Part shown: piece after piece, positions 1 to 5,613 of the stretch | How positions within the stretch are numbered: the stretch's first letter is position 1 | Layout of the letters: each line of letters opens with the position of its first letter | NCBI GenBank assembly: GCA_944326735.1 | Contig: CALVFC010000094.1 | Coordinates: forward strand, 1-6,086 | Length of the DNA: 6,086 nt | DNA from: an uncultured Limosilactobacillus sp. | Lineage (GTDB): Bacteria > Bacillota > Bacilli > Lactobacillales > Lactobacillaceae | Reading direction: 5' to 3' | Position numbers and translations under genes: made by a program | Notes under the pieces: generated by a model | What the model was told of the DNA's origin: nothing | The model's database searches: none | What the model saw: only the letters and a program-made list of their open reading frames with translations

Positions 1-380
1 ACTTTTTGAAGGATCAGAAGGTTAAATATCATTTTCTGGTTGGTAACAAATACGCTACCTTGACCGGAGATACGAAGTTTTTGGGGACTAAGATTCGGTT
101 CGCCATTAATTTCATTCCTGAACGGACATCGAAGGGCAATGTTTTATTAACGGCGAAGGGATTATCCGTGGGTCGTCTTAACATCCCCATCAAGTTCGTA
201 ATGGGCTACATTGCCAAAAATTACAACATCCCCAAGTGGGTTTCCATCAATGCCAAGAAAAAGACCGTCTTACTGGACTTAAACCGCTACAGCAAGCATC
301 GCCAATTAAAGTACTCCGCCCAAGAAATTAATATGGCGAAGGGGGAGTTCCGGTTCTTGATTACGGTACCGTCAAAATAA
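1..380 (+). CDS. ypmS: YpmS-like DUF2140 family protein, 3' part only
   Basis: This is the C-terminal part of a protein resembling the YpmS/DUF2140 family. The frame is open to the left edge, so the true start lies outside the window. The TTG at position 6 has no ribosome binding site and is not a credible start. Family members are roughly 190 residues long with one N-terminal membrane anchor and an extracytoplasmic beta-rich domain; only about 124 residues are visible and the anchor is missing. Recognisable from memory of the family are the FLG-x-x-I-x-F-x-I-x-F stretch, the KGNVLLTAKGLSVGRLNIP-type segment, the FVMGYIAKNYNIPKWV segment, and a late I-N-(M)-x-K-x-x-x-RF-x-I segment near the end. 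Its function is unknown. It is followed after 18 bases by yozE and probably shares its transcript. I am fairly sure of the family, but the symbol is by analogy with Bacillus subtilis. Confidence 0.75.
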   Translation, partial: FLKDQKVKYHFLVGNKYATLTGDTKFLGTKIRFAINFIPERTSKGNVLLTAKGLSVGRLNIPIKFVMGYIAKNYNIPKWVSINAKKKTVLLDLNRYSKHRQLKYSAQEINMAKGEFRFLITVPSK

Positions 381-398
381 CAGGAAGGAGTAAATCTC

Positions 399-626
399 AT
401 GGCAGTTAGAATGAGTTTCTATCATTACCTCATGACCCAACGCAATCCCAATAGTGCCAACGAGGTAGAACAATTTGCAAATAATGCATTTTTCGATTCA
501 GCTTTCCCCAAACAATCACAAGATTTTGAGGAGATTTCCAAGTACCTGGAAGAAAATGCTGATTACCTACCTTCGATGACCATTTTTGATGCCGCCTGGC
601 AAAAGTATCAAGATGCAATGAATTAA
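399..626 (+). CDS. yozE: YozE family protein (UPF0346/DUF1250, SAM-like fold)
   Basis: A 75-residue small acidic protein of the YozE family, which has a compact SAM-like helical fold and no established biochemical role. Family hallmarks are the [10 protein letters not shown] opening, the [22 protein letters not shown] centre (residues about 26-47) and the [12 protein letters not shown]...FDAAWQKY end. Length is typical. The start at 399 has a strong Shine-Dalgarno (GGAAGGAG, 383-390) eight bases upstream. An in-frame ATG at 411 would give the commoner MSFYHY beginning but has no ribosome binding site of its own, so 399 is preferred. It lies 18 bases after the ypmS-like gene and 15 bases before rbgA, consistent with co-transcription. 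No signal peptide or membrane segment is visible, so it should be cytoplasmic. Confidence 0.9.
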   Translation: MAVRMSFYHYLMTQRNPNSANEVEQFANNAFFDSAFPKQSQDFEEISKYLEENADYLPSMTIFDAAWQKYQDAMN

Positions 627-641
627 GTAAGGAGGATTAAC

Positions 642-1514
642 ATGGCTGTAATACAGTGGTTCCCTGGCCATATGGCTAAAGCACTCCGTCAGATTCGTGA
701 GCAGATGCCGTTGGTTGATATTGTTTTTGAATTGGTTGATGCGCGGGTTCCCTATTCGTCGCAAAATCCGGAAGTTGCGCGCGCAGCTGGTGAAAAACCA
801 CGGCTATTGATTATGACGAAGACGGACCTAGCTGACCAAGCGCGTTTGAATGAATGGAAGCAGTTTTTCAAGCAGCATAATCAGCCTGTACTGGCATTAG
901 ATTCACGACGGAACAGTGTTGGTAAACAGGTTACCGCGCTTAGTAAGACGATTTTGCACGATAAACTAGTCGCTGAGCAGGAAAAGGGAATGAAGAAGCG
1001 TCCAATTCGCGCAATGTGTGTAGGAGTGCCAAATGTTGGTAAGTCCACATTACTGAACCACCTGGTTAAGAAAAATGTTGCGCAAACGGGAAACCGCCCG
1101 GGGGTAACAACCGGTCAGCAATGGTTGCGTTCTTCAGCCGAACTAGAACTGCTGGATACGCCTGGTGTCCTGTGGCCCAAATTCGCCAGCCAAAAGCAGG
1201 GGACAATGCTAGCATTAACGGGAGCCATTAAGGATAGTCTTTTCGCCAAGGATGATGTGGCCCTGTTTGCTTTGGCATATCTTCGTCAGCAACAGCCAGA
1301 AATGTTAAAAAAGCGGTATCGGTTAACGGATGCTGATTTGTCTTCGGAAGTCGGTAATCCGGACCTCTTGTTAACGATTACCCAAAAGATGGGCTTTCGT
1401 GATGATTATGACCGGGCAAGTGAGCGCTTGATCTTCGACTTGCGGAAGGGAAAGCTGGGACCAATTACCCTGGAAGTACCAGCTGATCTAAATGAGGATG
1501 GCATTAATGAATAA
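642..1514 (+). CDS. rbgA: Ribosome biogenesis GTPase RbgA (YlqF)
   Basis: A 290-residue GTPase of the circularly permuted YlqF/RbgA family. In Bacillus it binds late pre-50S particles and is needed to complete the large ribosomal subunit. The permuted motif order is visible: a G4-like TKTD at 59-62, G1 P-loop GVPNVGKST at 128-136, G2 threonines in RPGVTTGQQW (152-161) and G3 DTPG at 172-175. The N-terminal WFPGHM (6-11) contains His10, equivalent to the histidine implicated in GTP hydrolysis in the family. The C-terminal part (about 200-290) matches the ribosomal-RNA-binding helical domain. Full length for the family. The start at 642 has AAGGAGG (629-635) six bases upstream. The G4 motif has Thr where the Bacillus protein has Asn (NKAD). 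The gene follows yozE and its 3' end overlaps rnhB. Confidence 0.96.
   Translation: MAVIQWFPGHMAKALRQIREQMPLVDIVFELVDARVPYSSQNPEVARAAGEKPRLLIMTKTDLADQARLNEWKQFFKQHNQPVLALDSRRNSVGKQVTALSKTILHDKLVAEQEKGMKKRPIRAMCVGVPNVGKSTLLNHLVKKNVAQTGNRPGVTTGQQWLRSSAELELLDTPGVLWPKFASQKQGTMLALTGAIKDSLFAKDDVALFALAYLRQQQPEMLKKRYRLTDADLSSEVGNPDLLLTITQKMGFRDDYDRASERLIFDLRKGKLGPITLEVPADLNEDGINE
1493..1498 (+). promoter_or_regulatory. Ribosome binding site of rnhB inside rbgA
   Basis: TGAGGA inside the last codons of rbgA lies eight bases before ATG 1507 and decides the rnhB start. The in-frame ATGs at 1492 and 1498 overlap this site and have no purine-rich sequence suitably placed upstream. ATG 1516 is also in frame but is placed less well. 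Confidence 0.65.
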
Positions 1515-2280
1515 AATGACAATTGCGGAAATCAAACGGCAACTAGCGACGATCACTGACCCGACCGCTGCCCTCATTAGTGCGTTAAAAGAAGATCCAC
1601 GGAAAGGTGTACAACAGGCATTAAAGCAGTGGCAGCGCCGGTTAAAAGCCCGGCAAGTTGCTTTACAGGCCTTTCACCAGCGTTTTAAATTTGAGAATTA
1701 TTATTGGCGTCACGGTTGTCGGTATGTTGCCGGGATGGATGAAGTTGGTCGTGGGCCATTAGCGGGACCAGTCGTCACCTGCGCGGTGATTTTAGATAAC
1801 TCGTTTGATTTGGTGGGTGTTACGGACTCTAAGCAACTAACCCGGCATGAACGGGAAGAACTCTACCTGCAAATTGTGAATGAAGCCGTCGAAGTTAGTA
1901 TCGCCGTGAATGATCGTGAGAAAATTGATCAGCTCAATATATATGCGGCCACTCAAGATGCCATGATGCGAAGTGTGCGGTCGTTGCACCATCGTCCTGA
2001 CCACCTGATTGTTGATGCAGTGCCGTTACCTGAACTGGCAGTTCCCCAGACGACCCTTATCAAGGGTGACCAAAAGAGTATTTCCGTGGCTGCGGCCAGC
2101 ATCGTGGCAAAGGAATACCGTGACCACCTAATGCGTGATTATGACCGGATTTACCCTGGATATGGCTTTGCTGAAAATATGGGTTACGGAACAAAACAAC
2201 ACTTGGCCGGCCTAAAAAGGTTGGGGGCGTGTCCCATTCATCGCCGCTCTTTTAGTCCCGTCCAAGAATATCTAAACTAA
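1507..2280 (+). CDS. rnhB: Ribonuclease HII
   Basis: Type 2 ribonuclease H, which cuts RNA in RNA-DNA hybrids and starts excision of ribonucleotides misincorporated into DNA. With the start at 1507 the protein has 257 residues, nearly the length of Bacillus subtilis RnhB, and begins MNKMTIAEIK, matching that protein's opening. An open frame extends to ATG 1492, but the ribosome binding site favours 1507. The catalytic domain starts near residue 73. The AGMDEVGRGPLAGP motif supplies Asp78 and Glu79, LIVDA supplies Asp170, and SVAAASIVAKEYRD supplies Asp206, the four acidic metal ligands of the family. GYGTKQH (226-232) and the late HRRSFSPV are also typical. Residues 1-70 form the N-terminal extension common in Firmicutes. 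It overlaps rbgA by eight bases, suggesting translational coupling, and is followed by a terminator. Confidence 0.96.
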   Translation: MNKMTIAEIKRQLATITDPTAALISALKEDPRKGVQQALKQWQRRLKARQVALQAFHQRFKFENYYWRHGCRYVAGMDEVGRGPLAGPVVTCAVILDNSFDLVGVTDSKQLTRHEREELYLQIVNEAVEVSIAVNDREKIDQLNIYAATQDAMMRSVRSLHHRPDHLIVDAVPLPELAVPQTTLIKGDQKSISVAAASIVAKEYRDHLMRDYDRIYPGYGFAENMGYGTKQHLAGLKRLGACPIHRRSFSPVQEYLN

Positions 2281-2284
2281 ATCG

Positions 2285-2314
2285 AATGCTCAATTTATCA
2301 ATTGGGCATTTTTT
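2285..2314 (+). terminator. Intrinsic terminator after rnhB
   Basis: An 11-bp stem, AATGCTCAATT (2285-2295) against AATTGGGCATT (2300-2310), with one G-U pair and a four-base loop. The stem end runs into six T (2309-2314). It starts five bases after the rnhB stop codon and should end the ypmS-yozE-rbgA-rnhB transcript, at least in part. Confidence 0.88.
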
Positions 2315-2329
2315 CGTGCAAACATCGCT

Positions 2330-2358
2330 ATTCCTCCGTTTATATATACTGGAGGGAT
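2330..2358 (+). promoter_or_regulatory. Hairpin that can sequester the dprA ribosome binding site
   Basis: ATTCCTCC (2330-2337) is complementary over eight positions, including one G-U pair, to GGAGGGAT (2351-2358). The latter contains the dprA Shine-Dalgarno sequence GGAGGG, eight bases before ATG 2365. The 13-base loop is mostly alternating T and A. The upstream arm resembles the anti-Shine-Dalgarno end of 16S rRNA. In an mRNA reading through from upstream, this fold would hide the ribosome binding site. The pairing is seen directly; a regulatory role is inference. Confidence 0.5.
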
Positions 2359-2364
2359 TAACTG

Positions 2365-3231
2365 ATGTTAACAATTAGAGAATTTTTACTACGCCTGGCA
2401 TTGTGTCCAGGCCTGGGGCCAGTTAGTAAGTATAAGATCTGGCTGCTCGCCCGTTACAATTGGGCATTTAATGATATTAGCCTGATTATGGAAGACGACC
2501 GTTTGAATAAGCAGGCCACGCGCGCCCTGCGCGAACACTGGCATAGTCGAGCATTGACCGCCAAGGTTGAACACAACTTACAGCAATCTTTTATTACGAT
2601 TGTCGACGCCGACTACCCACAACAATTACGAGAAATTTACTGTCCGCCCCTGGTCCTCTTTTATGCTGGTCAGCGTGCACTGCTAACTGGGCAAATGCTG
2701 GGCGTGGTTGGTGCTCGCCAAATGACATCCTATGGTGCAGGAGTATTACGTGGTATTTTGCCCACAATGGTGGCGCATAATCTGACGGTTGTCAGTGGCC
2801 TGGCAGCTGGCGTTGATGGTCTCAGTCACCAATTAGCGTTGGAAAATCACGGTAAAACAGTTGCGGTAGTTGGGTGTGGCTTAGACCTCGTTTATCCCCG
2901 CCAGCACAAAAAATTGCAGGCGCAGGTGGTACGGCATGGCCTGGTTCTTTCGGAGTACGGACTAGGCGAAGCGCCCCTGGCATTTCACTTCCCAGAGCGC
3001 AACCGGATTATTGCTGGATTATCCGAAACCGTCTTAGTCGTGGAGGCGCGGCGGCGATCGGGTAGCCTAATTACTGGCAACTTAGCATTGGATGAAAACC
3101 GCAACGTTTGTGCTATCCCAGGTAGAATTGACGCCCCGTATTCGATGGGGTGTAATGACTTAATTAAAGCGGGGGCCACACCCGTTCATAATGCTGATGA
3201 CTTACTGGCAGAATTTAGGAGCTTGAACTGA
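2365..3231 (+). CDS. dprA: DNA processing protein DprA (Smf)
   Basis: DprA binds single-stranded DNA entering the cell during transformation and loads RecA on it; in many non-competent species it is kept as a general DNA-handling protein. The 288 residues begin with a helix-hairpin-helix-like N-terminal region (ALCPGLGPVSKYKI, 12-25), followed by the extended Rossmann-like DprA domain (about 75-285). Visible family motifs are VGARQMTSYG (115-124), SGLAAGVDGLSH (144-155), GCGLDLVYP (170-178), HFPERNRIIAGLS (208-220), VVEA (225-228), SGSLITG (232-238) and IPG (251-253). There is no C-terminal winged-helix domain, as is usual for short Firmicute forms. Position 181 is His where YP-x-x-N is common. 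The start has GGAGGG at 2351-2356. The gene is separated from rnhB by a terminator and lies upstream of topA, the same order as smf-topA in Bacillus. Confidence 0.95.
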   Translation: MLTIREFLLRLALCPGLGPVSKYKIWLLARYNWAFNDISLIMEDDRLNKQATRALREHWHSRALTAKVEHNLQQSFITIVDADYPQQLREIYCPPLVLFYAGQRALLTGQMLGVVGARQMTSYGAGVLRGILPTMVAHNLTVVSGLAAGVDGLSHQLALENHGKTVAVVGCGLDLVYPRQHKKLQAQVVRHGLVLSEYGLGEAPLAFHFPERNRIIAGLSETVLVVEARRRSGSLITGNLALDENRNVCAIPGRIDAPYSMGCNDLIKAGATPVHNADDLLAEFRSLN

Positions 3232-3237
3232 TCTTTC

Positions 3238-3266
3238 TTGCATTCTGGTTGAAATTCGATTACAAT
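3238..3266 (+). promoter_or_regulatory. Candidate upstream promoter of topA (P1)
   Basis: TTGCAT (3238-3243) and TACAAT (3261-3266) are separated by 17 bases. The -10 box matches the sigma-A consensus at five of six positions, the -35 at three. It begins just after the dprA stop codon and would give a leader of roughly 110 bases before topA. Prediction by eye only. Confidence 0.4.
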
Positions 3267-3290
3267 CTAAACTCGATCTCAGTGGACTAG

Positions 3291-3321
3291 TTGACATCCC
3301 TGGGTGAAATGGACTAATAAT
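3291..3321 (+). promoter_or_regulatory. Candidate main promoter of topA (P2)
   Basis: A perfect -35 box TTGACA (3291-3296) is followed by AATAAT (3316-3321), five of six matches to the -10 consensus, at a long 19-base spacing. TAATAA at 18-base spacing is an alternative but a poorer match. Transcription would start near 3328, about 60 bases before the topA start. The perfect -35 in noncoding DNA between dprA and topA makes this the better of the two candidates, despite the spacing. Confidence 0.55.
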
Positions 3322-3333
3322 AGAAGAGAATAA

Positions 3334-3358
3334 TGACTAGATATCTTTATCTAGGTCA
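3334..3358 (+). promoter_or_regulatory. Hairpin in the topA leader
   Basis: CTAGATA (3337-3343) pairs with TATCTAG (3348-3354) around a TCTT loop. After one bulged G (3355), TGA (3334-3336) pairs with TCA (3356-3358), giving ten base pairs in all. It lies just downstream of the predicted P2 start and ends 14 bases before the AAGGAG ribosome binding site (3373-3378). There is no T run after it, so it is not an intrinsic terminator. A leader stability element or a protein-binding site is possible; the role is unknown. Confidence 0.45.
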
Positions 3359-3386
3359 AAAAGTAATTCAGTAAGGAGCCAATTGA

Positions 3387-5507
3387 ATGGCAACCAGTAC
3401 TAAAAAAGCAACTAAACGAAAGACAACTCGGCGGCGTGCCAAGCCGAAGAAAAAACTAGTAATTGTGGAATCACCTTCGAAGGCAAAGACAATCGGTCGT
3501 TTCCTCGGCCGTTCATACAAAGTTGTTGCCAGCCTCGGCCACGTTCGTGATCTACCGAAGAGTCGGATGGGGGTTGATATTGAGAATAATTATCAACCGG
3601 ACTACATTTCGATTCGTGGTAAGGGTGACGTTATCAAAGAACTACGGAAGGATGCTAAGAATGCGAAGGCCGTTTACCTGGCATCAGACCCCGATCGTGA
3701 AGGGGAAGCGATCGCATGGCATGTTTCCAATATTCTGAAATTAGATGATAATGATAAGAACCGGGTTACCTTTAACGAAATCACAAAGGATGCTGTTAAA
3801 GAAGCCTTTAAAGAACCACGCTCTATTAACATGGACCTGGTGGACGCTCAGCAAGCACGGCGGGTGTTAGACCGGCTTGTGGGGTACTCGATTAGCCCGA
3901 TTCTGTGGAAGAAGGTTAAGCGGGGATTATCAGCAGGTCGTGTCCAATCAGTGGCACTAAACCTGATTATTCAACGGGAAAACGAAATTCGTAATTTCAA
4001 ACCCGAAGAATATTGGACGATCGATGCGACCTTCCAACAAGGAAAGGATAAGTTTAAGGCGACTTTCTATGGTCAAAACGGCAAGAAGGTAGCTCTGCAC
4101 AACAACCAAGATGTCCAAAAGATCTTGCAAAAGGTTGATAAGAAACAGGACTTTGAGATTACTAAGGTTGTTCGTCGTGAACGGAAGCGGCAACCACAGC
4201 CTCCTTATACCACTTCCACAATGCAACAGGATGCGAACCGGCGTTTAAACTTCCGGACCCGGAAGACGATGATGGCCGCGCAGATGTTGTATGAAGGAAT
4301 TGATATTAAGCAAGGGTCCCCAGTTGGCTTAATTACGTATATGCGGACCGACTCAACGCGGATTGCCTCCATTGCCAAGCATGAGGCTTCCAAGTTTATT
4401 CACGAAAAGTATGGTGGCGAATATGCGGCCATTAAACCGGTTAAGGGTAAGCTTCCTGAAGGGGCGCAGGATGCCCACGAAGCCATTCGGCCGACTTCTG
4501 TTTACCGGACCCCGGCAGCGATGAAGCAGTATTTGACTAATGACCAGTACAAGTTGTACAGCTTAATTTGGTCGCGGTTTGTTGCTAGCCAAATGACGCC
4601 AGAAATCATTGACACCATGAATGTTAACTTGGAACAGAATGGTGTGGACTTCCGGGCAAATGGTTCTAAGGTCAAGTTTGCTGGGTTTACGAAGGTTTAT
4701 AAGCGCGGTAAGGAACAGGATAACCTGTTGCCTGATTTACAGGAAGGCGAACAAGCACGGATGATTAGTGATGATCCGGCGCAACACTTTACCCAACCAC
4801 CGGCCCGTTATACTGAAGCGGCCTTAATTAAAACCCTTGAAGAAAAGGGGGTTGGTCGGCCTTCAACGTATGCCCCAACGTTGGATACGATTCAGCGGCG
4901 GTATTACGTCCGGCTAGTTGCCCGGCACTTTGAACCAACTGAACTTGGTGAAATTGTCAATAAAATTATCGTCAAGCAATTTCCTGATATTGTAAACGTC
5001 AAGTTCACGGCGGATGTCGAAGGTGAGTTGGACCAGGTTGAAGAAGGTAAACGTGACTGGGTCAAAGTCGTGGATAGCTTCTACAAGCCATTCTCAAAGG
5101 AAGTCTCAGCAGCCGAAAACGCTGTTGCTAAGATTGAAATGAAAGATGAACTCGCTGGTGTGGATTGTGACATCTGTGGGGCTCCAATGGTTGTCAAAAT
5201 GGGCCGGTATGGAAAATTCTATGCTTGCTCTCGTTTCCCTAACTGTCGGAATACTAAAGCCATCGTTCACGATACCGGTGTTACCTGTCCCAAGTGTGGT
5301 AAGGGAACCGTTGTCGAACGTAAATCGAAGAAGAACAGAACTTTCTATGGGTGTTCTCGTTACCCTGACTGTGACTTTGTTTCCTGGAATCGGCCAATTG
5401 GACGGAATTGTCCAAAGGATGGCCACTTCCTGGTAGTAAAGAAGGTTAAGGGCGGTACACAGGTTGTTTGTCCAAATGGGGACTATGAAGAAGCACCCCA
5501 GAAGTAA
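3387..5507 (+). CDS. topA: DNA topoisomerase I (type IA, omega protein)
   Basis: Type IA topoisomerase that relaxes negative supercoils by cutting and passing one strand. The 706 residues have the full family layout. The TOPRIM domain starts at [15 protein letters not shown] (23-37), with Glu28 and the acidic DPDRE cluster (101-105) as metal and catalytic residues. [11 protein letters not shown] (164-174) and [13 protein letters not shown] (182-194) follow. The catalytic tyrosine is Tyr318 in YMRTDSTR, and [10 protein letters not shown] is at 488-497. The C-terminus holds zinc ribbons: ribbon 1 uses C594, C597, C614 and C620; ribbon 2 uses C634, C637, C656 and C662; a third unit keeps only C675 and C695. 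Residues 1-22 form an unusual Lys/Arg-rich tail before the TOPRIM domain. The start has AAGGAG (3373-3378) eight bases upstream. The gene follows dprA after 155 bases with its own candidate promoters and ends in a strong terminator. Confidence 0.97.
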   Translation: MATSTKKATKRKTTRRRAKPKKKLVIVESPSKAKTIGRFLGRSYKVVASLGHVRDLPKSRMGVDIENNYQPDYISIRGKGDVIKELRKDAKNAKAVYLASDPDREGEAIAWHVSNILKLDDNDKNRVTFNEITKDAVKEAFKEPRSINMDLVDAQQARRVLDRLVGYSISPILWKKVKRGLSAGRVQSVALNLIIQRENEIRNFKPEEYWTIDATFQQGKDKFKATFYGQNGKKVALHNNQDVQKILQKVDKKQDFEITKVVRRERKRQPQPPYTTSTMQQDANRRLNFRTRKTMMAAQMLYEGIDIKQGSPVGLITYMRTDSTRIASIAKHEASKFIHEKYGGEYAAIKPVKGKLPEGAQDAHEAIRPTSVYRTPAAMKQYLTNDQYKLYSLIWSRFVASQMTPEIIDTMNVNLEQNGVDFRANGSKVKFAGFTKVYKRGKEQDNLLPDLQEGEQARMISDDPAQHFTQPPARYTEAALIKTLEEKGVGRPSTYAPTLDTIQRRYYVRLVARHFEPTELGEIVNKIIVKQFPDIVNVKFTADVEGELDQVEEGKRDWVKVVDSFYKPFSKEVSAAENAVAKIEMKDELAGVDCDICGAPMVVKMGRYGKFYACSRFPNCRNTKAIVHDTGVTCPKCGKGTVVERKSKKNRTFYGCSRYPDCDFVSWNRPIGRNCPKDGHFLVVKKVKGGTQVVCPNGDYEEAPQK

Positions 5508-5520
5508 AATTTTGTTAGGA

Positions 5521-5550
5521 AATTTTTACTAAATTTTACTATTTAACTAA
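5521..5550 (+). repeat. Three 10-bp T-rich near-repeats, possible UP element
   Basis: Three consecutive ten-base units, AATTTTTACT, AAATTTTACT and ATTTAACTAA, lie after topA. The T runs recur once per helical turn, which favours curved DNA. They lie just upstream of the -35 position of the candidate promoter at 5551-5579, where an UP element would bind the RNA polymerase alpha subunits. The repeat is visible directly; the role is inferred. Confidence 0.5.
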
Positions 5551-5579
5551 TTTAATTTAGCTCTCTAATCTGCTATGAT
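5551..5579 (+). promoter_or_regulatory. Candidate extended -10 promoter for the mutarotase gene
   Basis: TGCTATGAT (5571-5579) is a TG-n extended -10 element with TATGAT matching five of six consensus positions. Seventeen bases upstream is a weak -35, TTTAAT (5551-5556). T-rich, helix-phased DNA precedes it. The predicted transcription start near 5586 lies in the 3' arm of the topA terminator, 13 bases before the ribosome binding site of the next gene. Confidence 0.5.
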
Positions 5580-5598
5580 GCGGTTAGAGAGCTTTTTT
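5559..5598 (+). terminator. Intrinsic terminator after topA
   Basis: AGCTCTCTAA (5559-5568) pairs perfectly with TTAGAGAGCT (5584-5593), and the stem can extend inward by a T-G and a C-G pair. The end of the stem runs into six T (5593-5598). It sits about 50 bases after the topA stop codon. Its loop region contains the candidate promoter of the next gene. Confidence 0.9.
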
Positions 5599-5604
5599 AG
5601 GAGG
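5599..5604 (+). promoter_or_regulatory. Ribosome binding site fixing the GTG start of the mutarotase gene
   Basis: AGGAGG starts directly after the terminator T run and lies nine bases before GTG 5614. No in-frame ATG is placed at a usable distance. The TTG at 5612 is in another frame, so GTG is the supported start. Confidence 0.8.
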
Positions 5605-5613
5605 CGCTGCATT

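Noticed and set aside
1..8. TTG at position 6 as the start of the first gene.
   Set aside because: The frame is open to the window edge, no ribosome binding site precedes it, and the protein lacks the family's N-terminal anchor, so the gene is cut by the window.
2339..2350. TATATATACT before dprA as a -10 promoter box.
   Set aside because: There is no acceptable -35 at 16-19 bases, and transcription would begin inside or beyond the Shine-Dalgarno sequence.
3283..3340. GACTA occurs three times around the topA promoter (3285, 3312, 3335), two of them within TGGACTA.
   Set aside because: The units are only five to seven bases, unevenly spaced (27 and 23) and in AT-rich DNA; chance is a sufficient explanation without comparative support.
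3334..3358. The topA leader hairpin as a dprA terminator.
   Set aside because: It is AT-rich, has a bulge and is not followed by a T run; it also lies downstream of the candidate topA promoters.
3957..4393. Minus-strand open frames inside topA.
   Set aside because: They are antisense to conserved topoisomerase motifs and have no start signals or homology that I recognise.
5106..5436. Open frames on both strands over the TopA zinc-ribbon region (minus-strand 5106-5426 and plus-strand 5146-5436).
   Set aside because: They are shadows of topA: no ribosome binding site, no recognisable domain, and fully covered by a certain gene.
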